Assembly (NCBI GenBank): GCA_963573385.1
Contig: CAUYLG010026858.1
Coordinates: 1 to 64,000, forward strand
Source: Cacajao melanocephalus
Taxonomy: Eukaryota; Chordata; Mammalia; Primates; Pitheciidae
Length of the DNA: 64,000 nucleotides
Direction: 5' to 3'
Program-made: the position numbers and the translations under genes
The notes under the pieces: model-generated
Told to the model about the DNA's origin: nothing
What the model saw: only the letters and a program-made list of their open reading frames with translations
The model's database searches: none
In this document: in pieces, positions 34,518 through 47,444 of the stretch
Layout: every line of letters begins with the position of its first letter
Numbering within the stretch: the stretch's first letter is position 1

Positions 34518-35025
34518 TCCGGGACTGTGTTCTCTTTCTGGGTACATGAGCTGTTGTAGTTTTAAGGGCGAGAACTTCCCAGCACCAGGCCCCCCTCCCA
34601 TCTCTCTCCATCCTGGAGATTTAACCCTCTCTGTTTCAATTCTCATGGGTGTGGTAAAGGGTCAAAAGTCAATCACTCCAGTGGAAGTTCTAAGGAACTC
34701 CTTTCATTGGCCAGAGGTCTTGGAGAAGGTGGGGGCTCCTCCCAGGTTAAAAGCCCCCTTCTTCCACACCCCTTCAGACTGCATGTTTGGATCCCCTTCC
34801 ACATACACTCTCTCTCTCCTGTGGAAGTTTTCTCTCTTCTCCTTTTTTTTCTCTTTTCCTACCTAAATAAAGTAACTTTTCTGCAACACTGTTTGGGGTC
34901 CAGTATTTACTTTGTGAGTGCACCTGGTCCACTCTCTCATTCTTGAGAGAGCAGGAGACCAAGAATCTTGAAGAAAGGTCCTCTCAGGGGAGCTAAGGAC
35001 TCCCCTGAATCCCTGAACCCCAACA
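34518..35025 (+). mobile_element. ERV1-like solo LTR inserted in the L1M
   Basis: A GC-richer block with an AATAAA signal at 34866-34871, a TTAAAA element near 34746, a CT-rich leader and a terminal CA (35024-35025). ATGT lies at 34514-34517 and 35026-35029, a possible 4-bp target duplication, and L1M sequence continues on both sides. The first two bases would be TC instead of TG. A 152-codon plus-strand frame at 34408-34866 and smaller frames are LTR artefacts. Confidence 0.65.
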
Positions 35026-36317
35026 ATGTCTTTTTTGTTCCTTTATTCTCCCTTTTCATTAAGTGAATATTTTCTCATGTAGCATTTTAATTCCTTTGTT
35101 AATGTTTTCATTATATTTTTTAAAAATTTATTTTTCTTAATGGTTACTCTAGACTTACCATGGACATTTTATCAGAATCTATATTAGATTTGTATTAATT
35201 TAATTCTAGCAAGATATACTTAAATATGTTAATCCTATATAGGTCTATGCCCTCTTTCCTCTTTGTGTTTTATTACTATATATATTACACTTATAAATGT
35301 CACAAACCCACTAATACACTGTTGTACTTACTATTTTATATAATTTTATGGGTTTTTTTGAACAAGTTGAGAGAAGAAAGGATGGCATGTATATATTTTT
35401 GAATTTTTTTCTTGAACCTATTATATAACATTTCTGGCTCTCTTCTTTTTGTGGATTGAAGTCACCATGTTATATCATCTACTTGTGTTCAATACAGCTT
35501 TACTCCTACCCAGTCCCTTATGCAGTTATTGCCACAAAATATATTTTTATTTGTCATAGTTCCCATAAGAAAATTCAATACACAATGTTTTATTTAATCC
35601 CATTTTAAGTCCTTTCCCTTGTACATAATGGTTCATTATTATTTTACTTCTTTCAAGGTTTTCTGTCTCTTTGGTTTTCAACATATTTACTATGATGTTT
35701 CTGAGTGAATCTTTTTGCATGTATCCTACTTTAAAAAATCATAGATTTCTTGGATACACAGATTATTTCCCATGAAATTTTAGATGTTCTCCGCTATTAT
35801 CTCTTTGAGTGTGTTCTGCTCCTTTTTCTCCTATATTCTGGTATGCTTATTACTTGTATCTTGGTGTGCATTATGGTGATCCATGTTTCTCTGAGACTGT
35901 TGTTTTTTCACATTCTATGCTTGATGAACTGTTGTCATCATATCTTCCTTTACCTGTTTGAGCAAAGTGTTCTTATTCTTTGAATATAGTCACAAATTCT
36001 ACTTTCAACCCTGTGTCTTTAAATTCAACATCTGGGTTCTCTCAAAGGAAATTTTTGTTGACTTTCTCTTTTTCTATTTTGTTTTGTGTTTTTGCCACAC
36101 TTTCCTGTTTTTCTGCATAATTTATAGCTTTGTTGTTATAGAAAACTAGACAGTTTAAATTATACATTATCACAATTTTGCATATGAATTCTTCTCATCA
36201 TAAAGGTTTGTTATTATATGATTTTCTGGTGTATTTTTTAGTGACTTGGCTAGAATATTTTAGTAAAGTTTATTTCTCTCACATTGTGAAACCTCTGATG
36301 TTATTTTTTAGGTGGTT

Positions 36318-37838
36318 CAACCTTGATGTGGGAGGCAGGATAATTATCTTCCAAAGAAGTTCACATCCTAATCACTGGAATCTGTGACTTTGTTACCTTA
36401 CATGGCAAAAAGGAATTTAAGTTGCAAATAGAATTAAGGTTGCTAATCAGCTGACCTTAAGATAGGGAGATGATTTTGAATTATTCAGGTAGGCCAAGTG
36501 TAATTACAATGGTTCTCATTATCAGAATGCTGAAGCAAAAGGTAAGTAAAAAGATACAATATGAGAAGGATATCACCTGTGTTGCTTGTTTTGAAGGAAG
36601 AATAAAAGGCTGAGAGCTAAGAATGTGAGAAGCCTTTGAAAGCTTGGCAAATGATTTTTGGCTACATCCCCAAAGCCAATTGCAACAAAAACAAAAATTG
36701 ACAAGTAAGATCTAATTAAACTAAAGAGCTTCTGCACAGCAAAAGAAGCAATCAAGACAGCAAATAGATAACCTATACAGTGGGAGAAAATATTTACACA
36801 GTATGCATCTGACAAAGGTCTAATATCTAGGAATTATTTTTAACAATAAAATCAACAAGCAACAAAAAAATAACCCCATTGAAAACATGAGCAAACGACA
36901 TGAATAGACACTTCTGAAAAGAAGACATACACGTGGCCAAGAAATGTGAAAAAAATTCTCATCACTAATCATCAGAGAAATGCAAATCAAAACCACAATG
37001 AGATAGAATGTCACACCCATCAGAATGGCTACTATTAAAAAGTCAAAAAACAACAAATGCTGGTAAGACTGTGGAGAAAAGGAATACTTACATACTTTAG
37101 CGGGAATGTAAATTAGTGGAACCACTGTGAAAAGCAGTTTGCAAGTTTCTTGGAGAACTTAAAACCGAGCTGCCATTCAATCCAGCAATCCAATTACTGG
37201 GTATACACCCAAAGGAAAACAGATCATTATACCAAAAAGACATGTAATCAACCTAGGTGACTATTAATGGTGAATTGAATAAAGAAAATATGGTACATAT
37301 ATACCACCAAATACTACATAGCCATAAAAATGAATGAAATCATATTATTTGCAGCAACATAGATGAAGCTGGTGGTCATAATTCTAAGCAACTAACACAG
37401 AAACAGAAAACCCAATACCACATGCTCTCCTTTATAAATAAGAGCTAAACATTATGCACACATGGACATACATAAGCAAACAATAGATACTGGGGACAAC
37501 TAAAAAGAGGAAAGAGGGAAGAAGAGCATAGAATGAAAAACTACCCACTGGGTACTACGCTCACTACCCAGGTGCAACACACCTATATAACAAACCCGCA
37601 CAGGTACCCACTATGTCTAAAATGAAAGTTGCAATTAAAAAAAGAAGCTGTAAAAGGCAAGAAAATGCAGTCCCTAGAGCTTCCAGGAAGGAATGTAGCT
37701 CTGTCAATACCTTGACTTTATCTTGGTGAGATCTATTTTGTAATTCAGACCTCTAAAACTGTAAGATAATCAATTATTATTATTGAAAATGCTAGTTGGT
37801 CACAATTTTTGTAGCAGCAATAAACAACTAATATAATG
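36318..37838 (+). mobile_element. MaLR/MLT-like LTR, split by a younger L1
   Basis: The left part (36318-36650) has CCAAAGAAGTTCACATCCTA, TTACCTTACATGGCAAAAAG and GAAGCCTTTGAAAGCTTGG. The right part (37648-37838) resumes with GAAGCTGTAAAAGGCAAGAA, GGTGAGATCTATTTTGTAAT, ACTGTAAGATAATCAATTAT and GTAGCAGCAATAAACAACTA. Together they give one LTR-like repeat in correct order, interrupted by the L1 at 36651-37647. The exact family is uncertain. Confidence 0.7.
36651..37647 (+). mobile_element. 5'-truncated L1 nested inside the LTR
   Basis: Sense L1 ORF2 C-terminus and 3' UTR: CTAAAGAGCTTCTGCACAGC, AATGCAAATCAAAACCACAA, TGCAACACACCTATATAACA and a short A-rich tail. The same LTR words (GAAAGCTT / GAAGCTGT) lie on either side, consistent with a short diverged target duplication. 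Confidence 0.88.
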
Positions 37839-38800
37839 TACTGCACAAGGACAGTGATTCTAGAAGGGATCTGTTTGACTTTAGTCTTTGACCTCTCTTT
37901 GAATATGTCTGCCTCTGTTGGTATTACACCTAAGTGTTAAGCTTTACTAATTGATTGGTTTTTGACAATGCTCTAGGGCATAAACTGCTCTACAATATGA
38001 TCCATTTAAATTTGAGTCCCTTTGCAGGGATCCATTCTAAGGCCAGTCTTTACTGTTTGCTCTGACCAGAGTGTGCTTTTCTTAGCTGTTTCTTACCGTA
38101 GCTCTCTCAGCAAAACAGTTGGCCTATCATTTAGTTTCTTGTTGTCAGATAGCTAATAGCCACCAGTTAATTACTTGCCAACAAAAGTTTCATTGCTTTT
38201 GAAACTGCTTTTAGGCTGGAACTTCTCCACTTTCTGTTCTAAATAAAGCCAGTTTCTTTGGGGAGATCTTTGGAGCTTTCTTCTCAGAGTGCCTCCCTCC
38301 CGACTTTGGAAAAATCTCTGAGTCACTGTTCCAAAGCTGAGGGTAAAGACAATAATCCACCTCTCTCAGAGTGACACCATAACTTTCTAAGCTATTTGAG
38401 ACATTAGCTATCAATCTTCATGTTTCAACTCTCCTAGCATGGAATAATTTTTTTATGAATGGAATCGGGCAAAGGTGATTGGGGCTCCAGAATTATCGGC
38501 CTATAATACCTGTCATAGATCTTATGAGCAGGGACTGAGTGGAGAAAAGGAGCCTCTATCTCTTGGCTACCTTGCCTGAAATTTAATCTTTGGAGTATGT
38601 AGCTGAAGTAGATGAAAAACACTGGAATTCTGCTTTTGCTGAAGAAATATTATAGCTCTTGACTAAGAGATAGAGGAAAATGAAGCTGCATCTTCTCAGC
38701 CACCCTTGGCTAGAATGAAGCTTCCATCATGCTAAGCAAAGGATGGGGAAACGGATTAGGTCATGGCCAAGTGTCAAAGATTCTCATTGTTGTAACTGAA

Positions 38801-41405
38801 CAGCAAGACTTACAGTAATTTTCTTAAATAAATGTTTCTTCATTTGTTTGATGACCTTAGGACAATTTTCAGATTTATAAATCATAGTTTTCTATTTTTA
38901 CTTGTTATGACTCTTTCACTGGGAAGTATCTCACACTGACATTCTGGAAATGAACTGATAAGCATAAAAACATACTTCGTAGTGAAATCAGTGGTTCTAA
39001 AGAATCACTCTGTTTATTTTCCTACTTCCTTAATGCCTGGTTGGCCAAGACATACTCAAACACCGGCAAAATTTCTACATTTATATCCTTACCCATGATA
39101 TAAGAGCTATTATGGAAGATAGAGCCAAATGAATCATTTAGGGACAACTTTCCAAATATATGCATGACCTAAAAGCAATGTCATATTTCTGAAGGAATTA
39201 TCAAAGTCTTAACAAAGTGATGCAAATCCTCTCACATTTCTATCTAATATGTATATTTGGCTTTTTAGTAGCTGGATTGGATTTACAGAATATTATATAC
39301 ACATAATCAGATGCTAACTTTAATTATAACCGTTGTTCCAGGTGTGACTTTATGGCCACAAACAATTGTAGTCAAGTATTCAAATTGCCAATATGGATAA
39401 TGTGTTTTTCTTTCAAACCAGAACTTTTTTTCACTTGAAAGGAATGGGAGTACATCTCATGATCTTACTTTGGGGCCATGCCAACTCTCTGACTTAGGCA
39501 AAATCACATACAGAAATTAACAGGCCATAAGATGTTTGGAAATATATGTTCACAGCAGAGAGTAAGAAATAAGCAAATGAAAATGTAGGATACTGCTACT
39601 TCAGTAAACTTTTGAAATAATAACTTGTGAGAAACAATTATTCCAGTGTGAAAAACAATTACTCCGTTACGTTCTGTCCCTGAGAAGGAAGCACAATGCT
39701 TGGTAAACTGCCTTGATTTCGGAGACAACATATATCAAATTAGTTTTGTTGCTATTACTACAGTTTGCAAGAGTTAAGTTGGAATAGAATAATATAGGAT
39801 AGACTTTACTGGGTATTTATTATTGATTGGCCTGTTCTAACTCTATTCTACACAATTACTAGTTGAAAAAAAAATTAAAAGCTACGTAACAGTATTCTTC
39901 TGAACTCTTTGAAGCAAGGGTTCTTAATACAAATTATCATTTCCCTTTATGTGAAGGGTAAAAATGAGATAGTTATCATTTTCTTTCTTTTTTTTTTTTT
40001 TTTTGCATGAGACAAACAAGGTATTGGAAACAGAATACTTTTTAGCAGCAATATTTCCATGTATGTTCTCCATATATACCAGTGGCAGTTGCTTGATTTG
40101 ACTCATTAATTCCTGGATTATAGCTTTGCATGTCTATTCTCCAAATTTCTGGGCATTAAAGGAAATTACAACGGTAGTACATTTATCTTCAGGAACAGTT
40201 GCAATAGCAGCCTCAGAGAAAAGAGCTTCCTTAGAGGATCGGCACTTGTTTTGGGGGTCATTTTGAGAGACTCATCATAGAAGCTGTTCTATGTGATAAA
40301 CTAATTCCTATTTAAATCAAGTAGCATGTGTTCCACAATAAGCTCTGGTTGACACAATTTTATGTATTTAAAAGACTGATCATTTGATATCAGTTTCAAA
40401 TGTCCATATTTAAAAATAACATTTAAACTTATAAAAATTATAAAATAACTGAATGGAAAAGTTAGAAATGATGGTGATAAAGAGGAGTATTCCAGAACCA
40501 CTTATACAGAGGCCTTGAAACTGAAAGAGTTTGGAATTCAAGGAACTCAAAGGAAGCTGTTAGAAAAGAATAAGAATGACTAGATAATATTGGAGTGAAT
40601 TCAGATTCTTTAAGACCATGACAGAATAAAAAGTTTAGAATTTCTTTGAAGTATAATGAACAGAGTTTTAAAACAATATAGTTTTAAACATGGGAGTAAA
40701 ATTGTATCCTTTATGATTGGAGAGCTACTTTGAAAGTAGAAATGCCATGTGGTGATAGATTGCTAATAAATTTCCCAACTCTTCGTATTGTTTTATTTAA
40801 GTCTAGAAATTTATATGTGGTATGTATTGAAAAAAAGAACTATTTCATGTTTTTAACTTATTTGTTAAGTTTTAAAATCAAAAAATTTCTCTCAAAAATC
40901 CCTAAAGAATGTATAAGAGAAGTAATGAAATAGTAATGGCATGGTAAAAAAAGTTTATAGTTACACACAAAGACTAGTTTTCTGTTCTTGCATAAAAATA
41001 TCTTTTTAATATATTTCCTCTCTTATATTAGCATGTATAACCTGTATGTTATCACATTGTGTACATACAACCCATGAATCATTTTGTTGTAATATTTATC
41101 ACTTTTTAATACTTCTTAAATAAATGAGCTGTAAAATTTCAATGCAAAAGTTTGATTTAAGCTATGACTAAAGTCCACTTCCTATTTCTTTCTTATTTTT
41201 CTTTTTAACTTATATGACAAGAGTTTTTCAGCCCAGGACTAATGCATTTTCTCATATAAAGCATGATCTTTAAATAAGCCAACTTCATGAAATTCTAGTT
41301 CAGTGTTTATGCCTTATTTTCCCTACTGTGATATTTATTAATATATACACAACACCCACACATACACAAATGTGTACATGTAGACTTGGAAAAAGTTCAA
41401 ACCAT
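38801..41405. other. Unassigned AT-rich sequence
   Basis: About 2.6 kb without a named repeat or supported gene. Contains a poly(T) run at about 39987-40004. Confidence 0.5.
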
Positions 41406-41409
41406 GGCA

Positions 41410-41750
41410 TTAACCAAGATGGTCTATATTATGTTGGAATAGCCGCAAACTCACAAAGCTCAGTGGCTTAATACAACAAAGGTCTCTTCCTTGCTCAACT
41501 GCATTAAAATCCACTGCAGATCCAAAGCATCTGTTATCCATATCGTAATTAAGCAATTCAGGCTAAGGGAAGCTATGCCCATCCATCCTATGATGGGGGT
41601 CACGGCAGGTAGAGAGGATCTACGACTCTTCCATACTCTGGAGAAAATTTCAAAATTACCCCAAGCCCACTGGCTAGAACTAGACTTAATTTCCCACCTA
41701 ATACCACAAAAGTGTGAGTCTGAGAAATTTCTAATTCTTCAAAGGAATAA
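41410..41750 (+). mobile_element. Old MER-type interspersed repeat (family uncertain)
   Basis: CACAAAGCTCAGTGGCTTAA with TACAACAAAGGTCTCTTCC, and later CCCACTGGCTAGAACTAGAC, recall a common mammalian MER repeat. A 91-codon frame at 41491-41766 falls within it and is not a gene candidate. Confidence 0.45.
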
Positions 41751-42358
41751 TAGAGATATACTTTAAGGTTCCTTTAAAAATTTGTATTTTTAAAAGAGAT
41801 TATTTTAAGGCAGTTTTAGGTTCACAGCAAAATTAAGAGAAAAGTACAAATATTTCTCATGAATCCCTTTCCCTTGCATAGACACTGCTTTTCCCACTAT
41901 CAACATCCCCCAGCAAAGTGGTGAATTTGTAACAGTTGATGAACCTATACTGACACATCATTATATACTAAAGTCCATAGTTTACATTAGGGTACATGGT
42001 TTGGGAACTCATGTCTTTTTAGCAGTGAATAAGTATTTCATTGCCAGGATATACCAGTTTATTTTGTCAGTCACCTGCCAAAGGATATCTTGGCCACTAA
42101 TGCCACTATAAAAATCCATGGGCAGGTGTTTGTGTGGAACTTATGTTTTCAACTCATTTAGGTATATATCAAGGAGATTGTATGGTAAGAGTATGTTTAG
42201 TATTGTAAGAAATTCTTAAACAGTCTTCAAAAGTGGTTGTCCTAGCATTCCCACCAGTAGTGAATGAGAGTTTCTGCTGCTCTGCTCCTTCAGCATTTGG
42301 TGGTGTCACTGTTTTGGACTTTTGCTGTCCTAACTGCTATGTAGCAGTATCTTATTTT

Positions 42359-42690
42359 AATTTACAATTTTTTTTGAGACAGAGTCACACTCTGTCGCTC
42401 AGGCAGGAGTGCAGTGGTGCGATCTCAGCTCACTGCAACCTCCACCTCCTGGGTTCAAGCAATTCTCCTGCCTCAGCCTCCTGAGTAGATAGGACTACAG
42501 GCATGTGCCAAGGACTACAGGCATGTGCCACCACACCACCTAATTTTTGTATTTTTAGTAGAGATGAGGTTTCACCATATGGGCCAGGCAGGTCTCCAAC
42601 TCCTGACCTCTTGATTCGCCCGCCTTGGCCTCCTAAAGCGCTGGGATTACAGGTGTGAGCCACTGAGGCTGGCCAATTTACAATTTTTTT
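42359..42690 (-). mobile_element. Alu, minus strand, with target duplication and an internal 20-bp duplication
   Basis: The dimeric Alu complement lies at about 42375-42674. AATTTACAATTTTTTT flanks it at 42359-42374 and 42675-42690. Inside it AGGACTACAGGCATGTGCCA is present twice in tandem (42491-42510, 42511-42530). The host L1M continues on both sides. Confidence 0.95.
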
Positions 42691-44942
42691 GATGATATAT
42701 GATGTTAAGCATCTTTTTATGTGTTTATTTGCTATACATATATCATCTTTGATTAAGTGTCTGTTCAGATCTTTTGCCCAATTATTCTTCAGTTTGTTTT
42801 CGTGTATTTGAGTCTTAAGAGTTCTTTGTATATTTTGCACAACTATTCTTTATCAGGTATGTCTTGCAAAGGTTTTCTCCAAGTCTGTGGCTTGCATTCT
42901 CATTTTCTTAATAGTGTCTTTCACAGATAAAAAGTTTTCTATTTTAATAAAGTCCAATTTATCAACTATTTCTTTCATGGATTGTGCTTTGGTGTTGTAT
43001 CTAAAAGGTCATCACCAGACCCAAAGTCATCTAGATTTTTTCTATATTACCCTCTGGGAGTTTTATATTTTTGCATTGTATATTTATGGCTATGATCCAT
43101 TTTGAATTAATATTTGTGAGGGATGTAAGGTCTGTGTCTGAGAATTAATTTTACTGGTTTATTTGCATGTGAATGTTCAGTTGTTCCAACATCATTTGTT
43201 GAAAAGACTACTTTTCTCCATTATATTGCCTTTGCTTCTTTATCTGGTTTTGGTGTTAGGTTAATTCTGAACTTACCAAATGAGTTAGGAACTATCCCTC
43301 TACTTTTCTCTACTGGAAGACACTGTAGAGAATTGGTGTAATTTCTTCTTTAAATGTCTTGTAAAATTTACGAAAGAACACATCTGGGCCTGCTGCTTTC
43401 TGTTGTATAACATTATCATTTATTGATTTAATTTACCTAACACATATAGGGCTATTCAGATTATTTCCTTTTGTGTGAATTTTGCAAGACTGTAACTTTC
43501 AATGAATTCATTCATTGCACCTAAGTTACCAAATGTATGTGCACAGAGTTGTTCATAATCTTTATCATTCTTTAAATGTCCTTGTGATCTTCAGTGATGT
43601 CCCCTCTTTTATTTCTGATAATATTAAATTTCCCTTCTCTCTTTTTCTCTTAGCTAGACTGTCTAGAGGCTTATTGATTTTATGGATCATTTAAAAGAAC
43701 CAACTTCTACTGCTATTAATTTTCTCTATTAGCATTTTTCCATTTTTCCTCTAATTTTTATTATTTGTCTTCTAGTCACTTTGGAATTCATTTACCTTTA
43801 TTTTTTTATTTTTCTAAGGTAGAAATTTAGATTATTGATTTTAGAACATTTTTATTTTCTAACATATGAATTCAATGTTATATATTTTTCTATGAGCACT
43901 ACTTTCCTGCGTCCTACAAAGTTTGATAAATTGTATTTTTATTTTGTCCAAAACAATTTTTAGAAACTCTTTATTACTTGAACTATATATTATTTAGAAA
44001 TGTGGTATTTAATTTCCAAGTATTTTGTTTATTTTCCAAGTATTTTCAGCTGTTTTTTCTGTTACTTATTTCCAGTTTAGCATCATTGTTTTCTCAGAGC
44101 ATTCATTATATATCTATTCTTAAAAACTTGTTAAGGTGAGTTTTCACATTCTTTTAGAATGTGATCTCTCTTAGAAAAAGTTCAATGTGGGCTTGAAATG
44201 TATGTGTATTCTACTTTGTTGGATAAAATAGTCTACAGATGCAAATTATATCCAGTGAATTAATGGTGCTGTTGAGTTCAACCACATCTCTGCTGCTTTT
44301 TCTGCCTGTTAGAGCTGATAAAGGGGTGTTGAAGTCTCCAACTATAATATCTAATTCATCTATTTCTCCTTACAGTGCTATTAGTTTTTGCCTCATGTAT
44401 TTTGATGCTCTGTTGTTATTCACATACACATTAAGGTTTTCTTATCTTCCTGAAGAATTGACCACTAACTTTATTACTATTCAGTGCATCACTTTACCAC
44501 TGATAATTTTTCTTGCTCTGAAATTTGCTCTATCTGAAATTAATATAGCTCCTCCAACTTTCTTTTGACTAGTGCTAACATGGTATATCTTTCTCCAACC
44601 CTTTACTTATAATCCATGTGTGTCTTGATATTTAAAGGGTAGATAACACATTTGCGGTAGATAACATCTAGTTGGGTCATAGTTTTTGTTCCACTCTGAC
44701 AGTATCTTTTAAGTGAATTATTAATACTATTCATATTTAAAGTGATAATTGATGTAGTTTGGTTATTATCAACCATATTTATTTATGCTATTTGTCACCC
44801 TTGTACTTCTTTTTTATTTTTGTCTCTCATTCACCATTTTTCTACCTTTTGTGGTTTTAATTCAACACTTGGTATATTGTATTTTCTCTCCTTTTCTTGA
44901 TATATCAATTATACTTCCTTTTTAAAATTTTTTTCTTTTACT

Positions 44943-45625
44943 AATATTTTCTTTCATCTTGTGTGTTGTCTCTTCACTTTGCTGGTGGTTTCTTTGGCTG
45001 TGTAAAAGCTTTTTACTTGATATGATCCCATTTATCGATTTTTGCTTCAGTTGCTTGTAATTTTGAGATTTTACTGAAGAAATCTTTGCAAACTGACATG
45101 GGATTAATAACTAGAATATATAAGGAGCTCAAACAAATCAACAGGAAAAAAAAACAATTTTAAAAATAGGCAAATATCTGAAAAGACATTTCTCAAAAGA
45201 AGACATACAAATAGTAAAGAGGTATATAAAACGCTCAACATAATTATTCATCAAAGAAATGCAAATCAAAACCACAATGAGATATTATCTCACCCTAGTT
45301 AAAATGGCTTTTATCAAAAAGGCAGATAATGAGAGATACAGCAAGAATGTGGAGAAAGGGGAACACTCATAGACTGTTAACAAAAATGTAAGTCAGTGCA
45401 GCAACTATGGAAAACAGTTTGAAACTGCCTCAAAAAACTTAAAATACATCCATCATGTGATAAAACAATTCCACTGCTAGATATATATCCAAACGAAAGA
45501 ACAACAATATATCAAAAGAACACTTTCACTCCCATGTTCACTGCAGCACTATTCAAAATAGCAAGCCATGGAAAAACCTAAGTGTTCATCAACATAATGA
45601 TATAAATGAAAAAATCTATAAAAAA
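44943..45625 (+). mobile_element. Inverted-junction L1 fragment nested in the L1M
   Basis: 44943-45085 is L1 antisense (GTTGTCTCTTCACTTTGCTG, GTGTAAAAGCTTTTTACTTG). From about 45088 the sequence is L1 in plus sense (GGGATTAATAACTAGAATAT, AATGCAAATCAAAACCACAA, TTCACTGCAGCACTATTCAA). The two blocks come from adjacent parts of ORF2, so this is a second twin-priming-like junction. The 3' end lacks a clear UTR and tail. Confidence 0.75.
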
Positions 45626-45775
45626 TGAAAAAATACATTTATGAATTCATTAGTAGTCTACACACAGCTAAAGAAAATCAGTGACTTTAATTATATGTAA
45701 ATAGAAATATTCAAAAGTGAAAAATCAAGGAGAACAAAAGTGAAAAGTAACATCCAAGAATAGTGTAAAACTACA
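45626..45775 (+). mobile_element. L1M ORF1-like fragment, plus sense
   Basis: CACACAGCTAAAGAAAATCA with GTGACTTTAA and GTAAATAGAAATATTCAAAA resemble the middle of L1M ORF1 in sense orientation. It is joined directly after ORF2-end sequence, an order not found in a single intact L1. Confidence 0.4.
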
Positions 45776-46819
45776 TTTTTTAGAGTCTTTAAATTTATAT
45801 CATTAAAATTATTTATTAGAATTTGTATCTCTCTTCTTACAATTCACATCTGTTCTTTCTTGCTGTCTACTTATTCCATTAGCGCTCTTGGCATATTAAT
45901 CATGGTTGTTTTAAATTCACAATTTGATAATTTAATCATCCCTGGCATATCTGAGTCTGGTTATGATACTTGTTCTGTCTCTTTAAACTGTGTTTTTTCT
46001 CTGGTAGTGTGTCTTGTAATTCTTTGCTGAAAGCCAGACATAGTATCCTGGGTAAAATGTACTGAAGATAAATAAAACTTGAGTTATACAATGATAAGGC
46101 ATAGGGTGAATGTAGTACTCTATGATCTTATGATTAAGTCTCATATTTTTTTTGTGAGTCTGTGTCCTTTGGCTGTGACCTGCATAAGTTCTCCTCAGTT
46201 TCCCCTACCATTTGGTAGACAAGATGGGTAGAAGAGGCAGAAGTTGGTTATTTCCCTTTACCCAAGGTTGTTTAGGTTCTGATAAATCACAGTAATTTAC
46301 TCTAATAAAATAGTGTCTCTTCATGACTGACCTTGTTAACAAGAACTGAATGCTCTGGTATATTTCATAATGGCTGCCTTTCTTCTCCCCCGGCTGAAAT
46401 TCAAGGTTTGTTTGTTTTCCTGTCTTCACTGTGATAATCTTATTGGGCTCCTGAAAGTAAAACTCACAAAGTGTGGGGGCCTCACCTATGACTGGGTACC
46501 TTAAAGTTTCTAACTCTCAGGCTTACTCACACTAAGTGTCCAGCAACTTGTCAATCACAGCATAGGTTTTCCTACCAGGGTACTGGTTACCATGGATACC
46601 TCTGTTCATGTGTGGTTGTTCTGGAAAGTTTTGATTCTCTGAATCTACCTGTATGTTTTTACAATTTTGGGAGCAGCAATTTGCCCTGTGACCATAATTC
46701 TCTGAGGGATCTAGGAAGAGTTGTTTATTTTCAATTTGTTCAGCTTTTTACTTCTTGTTGGGATGGAATAGCAATTTCTAAACTCTGGCATAGCAGGCTA
46801 GGAACCAGAAGTTTAATTT

Positions 46820-47444
46820 CTAATTTTAAACTAAATATCTCAGGCAAAAGCTTCAAATATTAAATAAATTTGAAGCCCCTATGAGAGGATTATTTTTCCT
46901 TTTTTGAACGATTTATTTTTGGTAACAAATGTAAGATAAAAAATATACTGAAAAACACACTGATTTTCACCTTTATTCTAAATCCCAATCACATAAAGTG
47001 AATTAGGAATTGGAAATTAAAATTATCACATTTTATATCTCATTCTAAATAGCATATTTTAAATGTGTGTATAGTTTACTTTTTCTTCCTCTGTAATTAA
47101 TAGTCATACAATCCAGACAAATCAGTCTATTGTTGCAAATTATTTGTACAAGTTCATTCAACTTCTTCCAAGTTGTTGCCTATAATATGCATTTCACTAC
47201 CAGGCAGTTCATTCAATAGCATAGGTCATTTTGTGGGCTTCTATAGCAATTGATGAGTATGTGGTTATATTTATCATTGTACTGGATTTTGAGCTTATAA
47301 ATACTTTAAGTATCTCTATCAATATTTAACCTGCATATTTAAAACTGAATTGCTTAAAAGTTGCAAGGGAAAAGAATTAACATAGTACAAAAATATAAAT
47401 ACAAGTAGATAAACAGATGAAGTCATTTTTCATCTTATAGTTAC
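46820..47444. other. Unassigned AT-rich sequence
   Basis: No recognised repeat or gene. Confidence 0.5.

Larger units (their letters stand above)
34060..38800 (-). mobile_element. Old L1M, minus strand, split into three pieces by later insertions
   Basis: Three pieces read in consistent order as L1 antisense. 34060-34517 is ORF2 endonuclease-region sequence (TTTAAGTCTCCAACTATCCT). 35026-36317 runs through ORF1-like sequence (CTGGTATGCTTATTACTTG, GGTGATCCATGTTTCTCTGA) into 5' UTR-like sequence. 37839-38800 continues as 5' UTR (GAGTCCCTTTGCAGGGATCC, CACTGGAATTCTGCTTTTGC). The gaps are an ERV LTR and a MaLR-like LTR with an L1 inside. The 5' UTR assignment rests on memory of old L1 5' regions and is the least certain part. 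Confidence 0.7.
41772..46815 (-). mobile_element. Long L1M (MB/MC-like), minus strand, interrupted
   Basis: Antisense L1 from the 3' UTR (GGCAGTTTTAGGTTCACAGC) through ORF2 (TCAGATCTTTTGCCCAATTA near 42766, CACATCTGGGCCTGCTGCTT near 43380, GGTGTTGAAGTCTCCAACTA near 44325) to about 44940. A block with 5' UTR character follows from about 45790 to 46815 (CTGGCATATCTGAGTCTGGT; GTTCAGCTTTTTACTTCTTG). It is interrupted by an Alu (42359-42690) and by other L1 sequence (44943-45775). Most of ORF1 is missing. Confidence 0.8.

Noticed and set aside
34408..34866. 152-codon plus-strand frame with a hydrophobic start
   Set aside because: It spans L1M and ERV LTR sequence and ends at the LTR polyadenylation region, so it is a chance frame.
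42430..42840. 136-codon minus-strand frame
   Set aside because: It runs through an Alu complement into L1M and shows typical Alu-derived residues.
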